Source: Maratus speciosus
Taxonomy: Eukaryota > Arthropoda > Arachnida > Araneae > Salticidae
Assembly: GCA_963932465.1 (NCBI GenBank)
Contig: OZ010794.1
Span: 445,409,502 to 445,473,501 of the forward strand
Direction: 5' to 3'
Length of the DNA stretch: 64,000 nucleotides
Shown: positions 1 to 11,119 of the stretch, in pieces
Layout: every line of letters begins with the position of its first letter
How positions within the stretch are numbered: position 1 is the stretch's first letter
Translations under genes and position numbers: made by a program
The notes under the pieces: model-generated
Told to the model about the DNA's origin: nothing
Databases searched by the model: none
What the model saw: only the letters and a program-made list of their open reading frames with translations

Positions 1-82
1 TTGTTTGAGTAGCAATAGAAAACTTATAATTTTATATACTAACGGCATTTACAAAATTTAATTTATTTTTAAGGTTTTAAGA

Positions 83-136
83 GGGGTGTCCATTACTGGG
101 ATGGTCAATTAGTCATTTTCCAGTAATGGACACCCC
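83..136. repeat. Perfect 17-bp inverted repeat (GTGTCCATTACTGG motif)
   Basis: GGGGTGTCCATTACTGG at 83-99 is followed by its exact reverse complement at 120-136, with a 20-bp loop. The same motif recurs at 1107-1359. The pair could form a 17-bp stem. Its role is unknown; it may mark a mobile element end. Confidence 0.85.
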
Positions 137-538
137 ATGTAGACATTGCTAAAAATGCAATTTCAGTAATGTTTATAGTGCATAAAATATTTTGACTTAA
201 CTGCAAACCTAAATAATCAAATTTAATTTTTAAATTATACTTACCAAAATGTAATAACACCATAAACTTTTAGAAATAACTGCTTTTAAGTTATTTTATG
301 TGATTAATAAAATTTCACTATTTTATTTTATTTATTTATTTTTAATTTAGTATGTGTACCTTGCATATTTTATAATCTGGCAATCAAACCAGCCAGGAAG
401 CAGAAAATATTGTTTAAGAGCACAGTCAAAGAGGGACTCATAGGGCTTAATCCCTATCCGTTTAAATAAAAACAATTAAGTTACAGAAGCTATTAAAAAT
501 CTACTTTCTGTCTTTAACGTTTCGTTATTCACCTCTGA

Positions 539-574
<36 letters not shown>

Positions 575-1106
575 TTATATTAATGAAAGTTATAGGTAAT
601 ATTCATGAAAATAGTAAATCTGCAGATCAGTGGCCTCAAGCATCAGTTCTACAGTTTTATTTTGAAATTATTTTATTTAGTACTTAAAATATTCAACTCA
701 CAACATCATTTCTTTCATATTTGTAATATTAATTATTTTAAATGATATATCAAGTAGTCTCTGGAAGATTAATTGTTAAAAATAGTGAGACAAAACTAAA
801 CACTAATATTCCAAAACTTTTTTTTAATTATCTTTGAAATCACCCACCATTTCAATACTTTGATAGCTATAATTGCCTGATATTTAGTATTTTAAACTAT
901 CCATCTAAAATAATTAAAACATCCATCTTCTGATAATTACAATAATTGATGCAAACAGTAAATGATTATGAAAAATATTTTATTAATTACTGGTATCCTA
1001 ATTGTTAAATTTATTTGAATATAACTATTTTGTTTCATTAGTATGTATTCATTAAATTCTGGTTCTAAATATACTCATAAAAACAATTATATTTATTACT
1101 TTTTAT
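137..1106. other. AT-rich stretch without a gene
   Basis: I see no coding region. It holds a run of 33 A at 540-572 and otherwise low-complexity AT-rich DNA lying between the two clusters of the GTGTCCATTACTGG motif. Confidence 0.6.
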
Positions 1107-1359
1107 GGGGTGTCCATTACTGGAACATAGGGTATCCATTACTGGGCCAGAGGGTGTCCATTACTGGTCTTTTGGGTGTTTTGATATATTTCTGTTATTT
1201 AAAATTAAATTTCCATTCATATTGGGAAATGAGACTATAAGAATGGTTAAATATTGTTGATAGGTTAATATAACATTGAAAAAAACTAGAATATAATAAT
1301 TATAACTATTAATAAAAAAATAAATTTTAAAGAAATTCCTTAATGGTGTCCATTACTGG
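1107..1359 (+). repeat. Four direct copies of the GTGTCCATTACTGG motif
   Basis: Copies start at 1107, 1130 (one substitution, GTATCC), 1152 and 1345, all in the same orientation. The first three are spaced 22-23 bp apart and the last is isolated. The short open frame across this block is only 65 codons, and I do not regard it as a gene. Confidence 0.8.
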
Positions 1360-2609
1360 CACATCTACCCTATGTATATATATTTTAATTTGAGGCATTT
1401 ATTTTGGAAAATTTGTTTAAGAGAATTCTTTTTTCTCTTCTTTCATTAAATGCAATTTATACCATACATTCTTATTTCAAAAGAAGTGCTTTTCTTCTCA
1501 TTTATCACCACTGGGAGAATTGAACAAAATGTTAGATTTTCAATATTTAAGATTTAGCTAAAGTTATATTAAAATGCTTTTTTTATCTGGATTATTAAAG
1601 AATACGATATGCCACTGTGTAACAAAAATGTATTATTAAATACTTTTAAATATCAACTATTTCTTTTGAAAGTTTTCCTTGATTATAAATTATTTCATGT
1701 ATAATAGAGATATTTTATTGACTTCTCTTGATTTGAAATAATAAAGTATGCAAATGATAAATGTATAACCGTATATGTATATCACTACAAACAACAACAG
1801 CAACAAAATTTCAACAATTAAAATAATTTTTAGATATCCATAATGATATCATTAGGGCGTGAATTTGGGGTCGAGGAATGATAACTTATGATATCGTAAG
1901 GGGGGAGGGGGTCTAAAATTACCAAAACGTTGATAACGTTATGTATGTAACAGTCGTCCCCTAAACAGCACTAAGGAAATTTAGCAATTTTATTTTTTAT
2001 GGGTTATTTATTATACTGAGGGGGAAAACAGCAAATAGAAAGTACAGGGAAGTTTTTATTAGTTGATGTGATGTTTTTGTGTAATGTAATAACCCTACTT
2101 TTTTATACATATATTTCGATGATTTGCGTTGTCAGTTTTTCTGATGACTTAAATTTTTATTTTAAATTTGCTTTAGTGGGCAATGTAAGATCTCACAAAT
2201 ATCCGTAGGAGTTTGAGAGATTCGTTTATTGATCCGTCAAAATGAAAATGTACATTTATTTTGTTTTGCTTACTAGATAAGTATTAATCGGAAAAGTTCA
2301 CGTTAGTAATTCTAGTAATATTTTTTATGAAACCGTAATCTATATTTTTGGCTTTTTTAGTATGTTTTCAACGAATACTGTGAACTACAGGAATGCTTCC
2401 TTTTTTCACTTAATTCGCATTTAAATCATGTGTTTTTTCCCTTCTTGTTACACGAAAATAAAATCTACAGATAAGTCTAATTTTTAATTGTTTTTAACAA
2501 ATAAAAATATTCAAAGTCTACATAAGCAACCACAATTTAAAACTAATAATGACTTAAATATTTACATTAATGACTAAATAAAATGACTTAAATATATACA
2601 TTAAAACAA
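1360..2609. other. AT-rich stretch without a gene
   Basis: No coding region or structured repeat is recognised. A short G-rich patch lies near 1900-1915. Confidence 0.5.
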
Positions 2610-2613
2610 CAGT

Positions 2614-2690
2614 ACAGGACCTATTATCCGGAATGTGTTGGGACCGAAGGTTTTCCGGATTTTGGGTTCTCTCGAAATTCTAAATCTCGT
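2614..2690. mobile_element. Pogo/Tigger-like terminal fragment
   Basis: The sequence around TTATCCGGAA ... GGGACCGAAGG ... TTTTCCGGAT resembles the ends of pogo/Tigger-type DNA transposons, which often read CAG...TTATCCGGA...GGGACC. No matching opposite end was found downstream, so it is at best a truncated copy. The family call is from memory of the terminal pattern. Confidence 0.35.
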
Positions 2691-3286
2691 TCCCACCCCC
2701 TCTTTCCAGAATTTTTCAAAAACATAAAAAGAACAACATTTAAATAATCTCATGTAGAATATGAATAAAACTTATCTTTTATATTAAAAAAAATAGTTAA
2801 ACAAAAATTCTGCACTATTCAATGGTAACAATCAATCAATAAATAAATAAATAAAATTAGTAACTAATTGGAAATTTTTTTCTATGACAATTTTTAACCG
2901 TTTTCGCGAATTCCGCCGTGAAATATCTGTATATTCTTTCATTTTACTTATATCTTTCTTCAATGGAATCGATTAAAAAACATTCATTATATGTCTTTCT
3001 ATAAAAGCGCTGTCTATGTTCGATCAACAATCTTTCAGCAGTTGAAAAGCACGAGCTCAATTATTGTAATGTATATACGCATGCGCAATTTTATGATTCT
3101 TGCCGCGACCGGGTACCACGTATAAATAACTTTTCAAAAAAAAATTTGGACATTTTCTTTTCCGTTTTTGGACGAAAATAAGAAGATTACAGAAATTCGG
3201 TTTTGGTTTCGGCCTTTAAAAAATGTTTCGGTCGATCCTTACTTTTATACAATCTAAGGCAAGTTTTATTATCAGTAAAAATACTA

Positions 3287-3670
3287 CACCGTAAAAAAAA
3301 AAATCTGTAAAGTTATTTAAGTTTTTCTAGGAAACTGGGATTCCTAGAATTTTTTATATAACAGCAACAACAAAAATTCATGTAACAGACACACTTTTGC
3401 GTCGAAAATCAAAAAATATGTTAGGTTACTCAGAATTCATTAGGAAACTGGGATGCCTACAACTTTTAATGTAACTGCAGCCCGAGTTACAGATAAAATT
3501 TTAGTAATATTATTGTAATTTTAGCAGATTCATTTGTAAAGTTACATATTTCTGTAGCTTTACAAAAACTAATTTTGCATATTTTCAGCTTTTTTTGCAC
3601 CGTTACAGATGAAAGTTTAGTAAGCATGTAACTTTACATCTGTAGAACTACAGAATTTTTTTTTACAGTG
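3287..3670. mobile_element. TA-flanked MITE, CACYGTAAAA termini
   Basis: The element begins CACCGTAAAAAAA and ends in the inverted TTTTTACAGTG, with TA on both sides (3285-3286, 3671-3672). At 384 bp it has no ORF. The terminal pattern matches the element pair at 6429-7370. TA duplications with CACTG ends fit a Tc1/mariner-type mobiliser. Confidence 0.65.
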
Positions 3671-3672
3671 TA

Positions 3673-4896
3673 ATAATATGTGAATAAATTTAACAAATTC
3701 TGATAACCTACATAAACGACTGGCAAAAAAAGATAAAAATACATATAGTTGAAATTGTTTCTATGCGAAAATAAACGTCTATTGTGAACAAACATTTTTT
3801 AACTTCTTCCAAAATAAATATGAAAGATGCAAAAAGATAGGGAAACAGCAAATTTAAATAAATGACACTAAATAAATAGCGTTTTGAAAGCTTTACACAG
3901 ATATAATGATTTAAACAATGAACTTGTAAAGTTTAAAGACCTTTTACTTCGTTTGGAACGTTTTGATCCTCTGTTTATTTTAGTTAAAAAAAAAAGGATA
4001 AACGTAATAGACGTTTTAATTTAAACAGTCTATTTGAAAGAAAAAATATAAAGAAGAATTTTTTTAGGAAATCGAAATTTTTTTTTACCTTTAGATAAAC
4101 AAAATTTTGTTATCAGTGAAATTATTAATATAATTGAAGACCTGAGTGGAATGAGACGTTATGTAAAAAAATTAGAATTCAAGAAAATTAAAGCAGTGAT
4201 AGTTTATTGTTGTAATCTCATTATTTATTTATTTCCTTCTTAGTAGCATATATTTGAATATTAATAGGTGATACTAAACTCTCCTAGAAAAAATATTAAC
4301 ATTTAATTATTAAATGTTAAAAATTATTTTCGCCGTTTAAATTATAAAATATTAAAATATTAAAATTAAAAAGAGACTGTCTCATACCTTCTATACGAAG
4401 TAGAATTTTATTATTTTCGTTTTAACATATGATATAATACCTCATAACGCTTTCATCAGTAAAATAAAACAATTTTTGAGAAAATGTATCATAACATGGT
4501 CTTCGGCTAAGGCCTTCAATTATGATCAAATTTAACAGAAACAATTAATATTTAGTTATATAAACAAATAGAATCTAACCAAAAAAAATGCTTAAATTAA
4601 CTAAAAGTAAACACAATTAATTGTGTAAAATGAATGAAATCATTCTAGCTCATTATAAACGTCTAAGAGTAAAATTATGTTTAACTTTTTTTTTTTAAAT
4701 AAATCTAAAAAATATTGAAATATAAGCAAATATTAAAATTAAATAAACTAAATAAACACATGTTACAGAGCTTTGCGAAAAGTTACATTTAAAAAAGTAA
4801 TCTTGTACATTTAAAGTGCATATTTTAACTCGTTTAAAGGTTTTAAAATTTCTCTGATCTTTAAAATATAAGAAGGATTTAGAAGTTATGGATAAA
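3673..4896. other. AT-rich stretch without a gene
   Basis: No ORF, RNA gene or clear repeat structure is seen apart from short A/T runs. Confidence 0.5.
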
Positions 4897-4900
4897 ATAT

Positions 4901-5988
4901 AGGATATTCTTACTATATTTTGACTTTTGGGAATAAAAATCTGGTGAAATCAAACTTGCTAAAATAACATTTTAATCTGATAGACGAATGCCTTCATGAT
5001 TCGAAATAAAGAAAAAATGGTCAGCAGCGAAAATTTTTTCATTTAACTGAGGTTTATGTTAAACTGGCGAGTTTAATTTTTCTTATCATGTTACCACTAA
5101 AACTTTTTATTTTCTTCTAAATTTTTACTTATAATAAATTTGCACAGTACCCACAGGACATTCAAATAAGAAATAATAACAATATAGTAGTTTTAGTACA
5201 AACATTTGGCATAACATTGTCTTAAAGGGGTGTTAAAGAAGGGACGGTAAGGTAAAAAACGAGGACGGTATAGGAAAAAAGGGATGAAATGGGAAAAAAC
5301 GGACGGTAAGGATGGAACGTTAAGAAAAATTACACCCTTTATTGGGCAAATCATGTTAAGAATAAATGGTAGCCACAATGTTCATTGATTTTTTAAAACA
5401 GTTATTTACATTGGATTAAATTTTTTAAAAAAATTACCTCGAAAAGTGCAGGAATAAACCTTGGGGGCGGTAAGACTTATTTAAATGCGGATTTAAATTC
5501 TGCAGTAAATTTCCTGTCAAAGAATTTTAGCCATTCTTTCTCTAGCATACTTCTGTATGAGAAAAAACTTGAAAAAAATCTGTGGCTGCATCTGAAGTGA
5601 TTTTCTGTATAATTTTAGAAGAGGGCGGAAAGGAATCTAAAACCCACGGACAGAGTTTTAAAAATAATAACAACCCTGAAAATGTGTCCAGGTTAATTTT
5701 TTGCTACATATTTATGTAAAACAATAGTTTCGGAAAAAAATTACATCGAATTATTTTTATTGAAACAATTTTATACAGACAGCTCCAAACTTAAAAATCA
5801 GCATCAAGGACACGGGATGGTATTAGGATCCCCAACATCGTCCAAAACTTATTTATCTCGTTAATATTGTTATGCAATCATGCAATGGGATGTTCCCAGT
5901 ATATGAAATAAAAAAAACACAAGAACATGTACTAAAATAAAAATTATTATTCAGGGACATAAAAGTCAAAAGATTGTGAGAATGCCCC
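4901..5988 (-). mobile_element. Element X, copy 1 (1.09 kb, 4-bp TSD)
   Basis: Ends carry an inverted motif of the form GGGRCRTTCTCACAA followed by CTTTTGACTTT. The left end has decayed to AGGATATTCTTAC. ATAT flanks both sides (4897-4900, 5989-5992). Near 5225-5320 is a degenerate GGGACGGTAA repeat that reads GACGGT in several units. It is an inverted homologue of 7526-8678 along nearly its whole length. No transposase ORF is present. A 4-bp duplication with GGG-type ends could suit a Sola-like mobiliser, but that is a guess. Confidence 0.65.
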
Positions 5989-5992
5989 ATAT

Positions 5993-6426
5993 ACATTATT
6001 TGGACTGAACTAGAACACAAAAAAAAATACCCCTCACAAAAAAAATAATAATAACTGTTTAAAAAATTTAAAAATTTCAACAAGAAAATATAGAAAAATC
6101 TAGGAAAAAACAGGCTGCGGCCACATCGGCAGTGGGTTATATTTCAAAAGCAGCCGAGTATTCAAAACATATACCCTCAGGTTTTTGAAATTTGCAACAC
6201 CATGAAGGAAACGTCAGAATTAAATGAAATTTAATACATAAACAACTTGTATTGGTACAAACAAATGATTACATTTTCAAAGCGAAAAAATAATATCGAA
6301 TGTGCGAAATCAGTATTTGGTTTAGAATTTGGTTTAGAAATTTGGTAAATGTATCTTAGCACATTGCCGACGAGTTCCTCCCCGTCATCACTTTAAATGA
6401 GTACATCCAACATACCTTTAACAATC
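5993..6426. other. Unmatched spacer
   Basis: This spacer lies between element X copy 1 and the 942-bp element. It has no counterpart in the mirror-image spacer at 7373-7521. No gene is seen. Confidence 0.5.
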
Positions 6427-6428
6427 TA

Positions 6429-7370
6429 CACTGTAAGAAAAAAAAAAAAAAGACAGATGTTTCTTAATTTACGAAAATGCTCTATAATCACGAACGGAAA
6501 TATAGAATAAAATCTTCCGAGTCACCCAGGATTCCGAAAAGCGTTCCATTATCTTTAGAAACCTCACAAAATAATTTATCTTTGTAATTTAAAGGCAATT
6601 TATGAATATAAATTTTTATTAGCTGTCCGAAGTTTTCGAAAACGTTTCCGAATAGCTTTTACAGTGCATTAATATGTTCTGTCTACCCAGAAAACCGGTT
6701 TTTCGGATGCTATAAGGTCTCAAGTAAATATTTTCATGTTTAACTGAAAAACATGTAGAATTAACAGCATTAACTGTAACATTAAATTAAAAATATTCTG
6801 TTACAATTGCATGCACATTTAGTTATGTTGATTTGTTCGGTTTGTTTAGTTGATTGTTTAGTTGGCTGAAAATGTTTAGTTGAAGTCTGATAGCGGCACA
6901 GATGTCATATTGGCGCGATTTTTTTCCGAGGCCAATTTGGCGAAAACATCCACAGCATAAATAGCATCCGGGTTACCATATCAAGCAAAATAACAACACT
7001 TTGGCGCCAGTTAAGTACGCGTTGCGTATATGACACAGGCGTCAGGAAAAAAATCACGTCAGCATGGGAACATGTATATGACATCTGTGCCCTGATAGCA
7101 TCCGAAAAAACGATTTTCCGGGTAGAGAGAACTGATTGATACATTGTAAAAGTTACTCGAAAACGTTACTGAAAATTGTGGGCGGCTAATAAAAATTTAT
7201 TTTTATAAATTCTTCTTTAAATTTCGAAAATGAACTATTTTCTGCGGTTTCTAAAGGTAAAGGAAAGCTTTTCGGAATATTGGGTGACTTGGAAGCGGTT
7301 ATGGAAAATCTTCGTTCGTGATTATAGTAAATTTTCGTAGATTAAGAAACATCTGTTTCTTTTTACAGTG
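6429..7370. mobile_element. Long-TIR element, CACTGTAARA ends, about 285-bp arms
   Basis: It starts CACTGTAAGAAAA and ends TTTTTACAGTG, flanked by TA (6427-6428, 7371-7372). The arms run 6429-6712 and 7094-7370. Each arm also contains an inner inverted terminus (CAGTG end at 6666; CATTGTAAAAG at 7142), so each arm contains a roughly 235-bp MITE. Homology continues past those inner ends to 6712 and 7094. That supports an inverted duplication rather than two independent MITE insertions. The centre carries a 197-bp MITE. Confidence 0.65.
6895..7091. mobile_element. GGCACAGATG MITE, copy 1, 8-bp TSD CTGATAGC
   Basis: The terminal inverted repeat is GGCACAGATGTCATAT. CTGATAGC is present exactly on both sides (6887-6894, 7092-7099). 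Internal stretches TTGGCGCGATTTTTTTCC and GGCGCCAGTTAAGTAC are shared with the copy at 34294-34501. No ORF. The 8-bp duplication and GG start are compatible with Merlin-like or hAT-like mobilisation; I cannot decide between them. Confidence 0.85.
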
Positions 7371-7525
7371 TAAGCTTTTGTCTTATGTGTATGCGCAACT
7401 AAAGAATCGAAAGATTGATAAAAATGGATCACCTGCATTGCTCTGAGTCATTTCGTTTTCTGCTGTGACTTAAAGTTCTTCAACGCAATCCATTAGAAGG
7501 AATTGAATATGGCTTAAAAATACAT

Positions 7526-8678
7526 GGGGCTTTCTCACAATCTCTTGACTTTTATGTCCCTGAATAACAGTTTTTATTTTAGTACATATTCTTGTGTTTG
7601 TTTTATTTCATATACTGGGGAACATCCCATTGCATAATTGCATAACAATATTAACGAGATAAATAAGTTTTGGACGATGTTGGGGGTCCAAATACCAGGA
7701 AAACTCCTATACCGCCCCATGTCCCTGATGCTGATTTTTAAGTTTGGAGCTGACTGTATAAAATTGTTTAGATAAAAGTAATTCGATGTAATTTTTTTCC
7801 GAAACTGGGACAGTTGTTTTATATAAATATGTAGCAAAAAATTAACCTGCACACATTTTTACGGTTGATATTATTTTTTTAACTCTGTCCTTGGGTTTTA
7901 GATTTCTTACCATCATTCTTGCTAAACTTATGCAGAAAATCACTTCAGATGCAGCCACAGAATTTTTTTCAAGTTTTTTCTCATGCAAAAGTATGCTAGA
8001 GAAAGATTGTCTAAAATTCTTTGACAGGAAATTTACTGCAGAATTTAAATAAGCATTTAAATATCAATATCAAGCATCGTGGCTTTTTTGGTAGTATTAC
8101 CATCCCCAAGGTTTATTCCTTCACTTTTCGAGGTAAATTAATTTTTTTTTATTATTTAATCAAATGTAGATGACTGTTTCTAAAAATTAATGAACACTGT
8201 GGCTATCACATAATCTTAACATGATTTGCCTAAAAATAGTGGTAATTTTCCTTACCGTCCCATCCTTACCATCACTTTTTTTTCCATTACCGTCCCTTTT
8301 TTGCAATACCATCTCCTTTTTTTTTTCCTTTCGTCCCTTCTTTAACACCCCTTTAAGACAATGTTATACCAAAATTTTATGCTAAAAATACTACATTGTT
8401 ATTATTTCTTATTTAAATGTCCTGTGGGTACTATGCAAATTCATTATAAGAAAAAATTTAGAAGGAAATAAAAAGTTATAGTGGTAAAATGCTAAGGAAA
8501 ATTAAACTCTCAAGTTTAACTTAAACCTCAGTTAAATAAAAAAAATTTCTGCTGCTGACCATTTTTTCTTTATTTTGAATCATTAAGGCATTCATCTGTC
8601 AGATTAAAATGTTATTTTAGCAAATTTAATTTCGCCAGATTTTTATTCCCGAAAGTCAAAAGCTTGTGAGAACGTCCC
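7526..8678 (+). mobile_element. Element X, copy 2 (1.15 kb, 4-bp TSD)
   Basis: It begins GGGGCTTTCTCACAA and ends with the inverse TTGTGAGAACGTCCC. ACAT is present on both sides (7522-7525, 8679-8682). It is the inverted homologue of 4901-5988, including the C-rich counterpart of the GGGACGGTAA repeats near 8240-8340. The separate 4-bp duplications of the two copies suggest two insertions, although they are arranged as mirror images. No coding capacity. Confidence 0.7.
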
Positions 8679-8682
8679 ACAT

Positions 8683-9070
8683 ATTCTGCCATCATTTTAG
8701 AAGTCATTCTTTTTTTCGAAAATTTCTCTAGATTTAATGAAGTGTTCCGTAAATCCATAAACATATTTGAATCCACGTAAAAGATATAGCCAGATACGCA
8801 TGCATAACACGCTTTTCAATCAATTTCCTAGCTTTTTCCGAAAGTTGCTGGCTATGTGAAATAAATTTCCCCTGTTATCACCTTATAAAGTCTGATATTT
8901 AATGAGATAAAAATGTTTTCTCTTTTCTTTTCTTTTTTTAAATCAATTTTGTCAAAAACGTCTGAGCCGAATTTCATCAGTTACATGCTATTAACTTAGG
9001 CTATAAAGATACTAAAGACGCATATTGTATAATTTTCTATTTGTGAAAACTTTGTGAGAAAGCGATATAT
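8683..9070. other. Stretch without a gene
   Basis: Nothing recognisable between element X copy 2 and the pogo-like remnant. Confidence 0.45.
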
Positions 9071-9162
9071 ATGTAGGGTAACTCCGGGAGAGTCGCCGCA
9101 TACGGGATAGATGCCGCACCCCTTGTATTTCTTGTAATTATCGATAGATGGTCGTCAAACTC

Positions 9163-9900
9163 ACAAGGGAACCACTTTAGGTGTTGCTCGCACCTAAAAT
9201 CGAGACCTGGTGCATTTTGTAGCCCTATGCGTAAAAGTTAGAGAACCGATAAAAATTCTTTGTTAAAATCATATTTTATATATTTTTTTATATTTATAAT
9301 TTTTTATTATTGGATTTTTATTTGTTAATTTTACACCAAAAGAGAGTTAAGTCGGCAGATATGGCAGTTCAAAATTTTCACTAGCTTTGTACTTGTAATA
9401 GATTTACGTCCAAACCATTACAAAACGGTGCGTATAGCGAAAATACTGAGCTAGGGTTGCAAACGGTGCGTATAGCGAAAATACTGAGCTAGGGTTGCAA
9501 ACGGTGCGTATAGCGAAAATACTGAGCTAGGGTTGCCGGAAAACTGTACGGGACGAAAAAGACGCCAATCTTTCACCGCCAAATATGTAAATATAATATT
9601 GTATTTTTTTTTAAATCAAATTCGTAAGTTCTTGAAGGAATTTTCAAACTTTTTTCAACATTTTATAGTTATTATTGACTAATTTATATTTTTAACTATT
9701 TTTTTTTTTAAACCTTTTACTTTAACAGCCCGAAAAGTGGTCTCGAAAATTGCATTTTCAGAAAGTTAATCTGCTATAAAATCAAAAAATATTATTTTAA
9801 CAAAAAATTTTTATCGATTCCCAAACTGCCTAATATAGAGCTTTAAAATGCACCAGGTTTCAATACTAGGTGCGAGCAACACCTAAAGTGGTTCCCTTGT
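9163..9900. mobile_element. 738-bp non-autonomous element with about 35-bp near-perfect TIR
   Basis: ACAAGGGAACCACTTTAGGT at the left is matched by its reverse complement at the right end. The match continues through GTTGCTCGCACCTA and, after a short gap, CCTGGTGCATTTT. Internal DNA is AT-rich and holds a 38-bp minisatellite. No ORF. A clear target duplication is not visible. Confidence 0.75.
9423..9536 (+). repeat. 38-bp minisatellite, three identical copies
   Basis: The unit begins AAACGGTGCGTATAGCGAAA and ends GCTAGGGTTGC. Copies start at 9423, 9461 and 9499 with no differences, indicating a very recent expansion inside an older element. Confidence 0.95.
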
Positions 9901-10257
9901 CAGAGTATAGGTGCGCAATGAGATTATTTTAACTAGTGTATAGCATGAGTCCCATTTCGATGTTTACTTGTAGAAGTACAATCCTTAATTTCACGTAAGT
10001 GCATGATTTCACTGTCCAAACTTTTAAACACGTTTTGTTTAAATACTTTTCATACGCTAATTACTAAATGCATGCATGATTTCGAAGTCAAAACTAAGTG
10101 TAGCGTTTGTATAGAGCACTGTGTGTATTGTTACGCCATTCCCCTTAGCGATGACAGGTAACTGTGATGGCCGACGTCTGCACCATGCAAAATAGGATAC
10201 ATGCCGCACTGCTATTCCGGTATACATGCCGCTGTTTCTTTTGTACGGGTTGATTAA

Positions 10258-10545
10258 GTGTTATTAACTTTTCCTTTTCTTTTTGCACAGACTAACCATG
10301 TTAGGCATGTTATCAAGTTTACTAAAACCAATGGAGAAAGAGGGGAAAATAAAAAAGTAAGAAGGGCAAGAAAGATGCAAGTCAAGATGATAATAATGAA
10401 AAATTGGATTACGCGTAACGCAGACGTTCTTTGCAAAGGATGTTTAGAAAACTACTCCAAAAAAGAGGAAGTGTAATTGGCTTCATTGCATCATGTGTTT
10501 AAATGTAGTTGCATAGAGACTGTTCTTTTTCGACACTTTTTTCTG
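10258..10545 (+). pseudogene. Fragment of pogo-like transposase C-terminus
   Basis: A 72-codon frame ends in VLCKGCLENYSKKEE. A one-base frame change just after it opens NWLHCIMC, followed shortly by a stop. The C-x2-C ... W-x2-C-x2-C order resembles the zinc-finger-like tail on some pogo-family transposases of invertebrates. The catalytic core is absent. It sits inside a pogo-like remnant, which supports the reading. It could still be a chance ORF, because only the cysteine pattern supports it. Confidence 0.35.
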
Positions 10546-10576
10546 TAGATTGTAGTAGAAGAAAGAGGTCTCTTAA

Positions 10577-10787
10577 CCCATTCGGAGCCATAGGTGCATA
10601 TAAGCACTTTCTTTCATAAAGAGCTTGCAAAATTTGTTTCTGGCACCAGTAAAAAAGAAAAGTAATATTCGCTTTGCTTAATTAGAGCATTTTTATGATT
10701 ATTTAAGTAAAGGTAATTAAAAAAAAAAAAAAAAAAAGTGGTACAAACCGAATAAAATTTGCGTAAAAGCCACCGGTCTCGAAAGGG
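10577..10787. mobile_element. TTAA-flanked MITE (family 1), decayed copy
   Basis: TTAA lies on both sides (10573-10576, 10788-10791). The ends read CCCATTCGG and CGAAAGGG. Internally it has CACCAGTAAAA and an A-run, as in the copies at 43.6, 52.7 and 58.0 kb. TTAA duplication points to a piggyBac-type mobiliser. Confidence 0.65.
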
Positions 10788-11119
10788 TTAACATCTAAAT
10801 TATTTAAACACAATTTTACTTTTTTTCTTTACCCTTTCTAGTACATTGTTGTTACGTTGTTGCTGAAATGACAATTAAAATTTAAAGTAAAAAAAATAAG
10901 TCGATAATTTTAATAGTGAAAGTAGGCAACAATTATTAATTTGAATCAACTAATACGTTTCATTGTACTCATTTAGTTTCATTTTATTATTACATCGTTA
11001 ATTATAGTCGAGATATGAATATTTTTTTTAAATATTTTTATTTATAATTTCATTCTGTTCTTATTACAAGCGCGGCATAACTACCGCACAAGTGCGGCGT
11101 GTCAACCTGAATGTGCAGG

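Larger units (their letters stand above)
9077..11117 (+). mobile_element. Degenerate pogo-like DNA transposon with nested insertions
   Basis: The left end carries GCCGCAT then GATAGATGCCGCACC. The right end (11065-11117), reversed, carries GCCGCAC then TAGTTATGCCGCGC at similar spacing. I take these as decayed terminal inverted repeats. The ATGCCGCAC motif recurs at 10200-10235. Inside are a 738-bp TIR element, a 211-bp TTAA MITE and a fragment resembling the C-terminal Cys-rich tail of pogo-family transposases. Family assignment is tentative. Confidence 0.4.

Noticed and set aside
83..1359. CRISPR array
   Set aside because: The repeats are irregularly spaced, include an inverted copy and lie in a eukaryotic, transposon-rich context.
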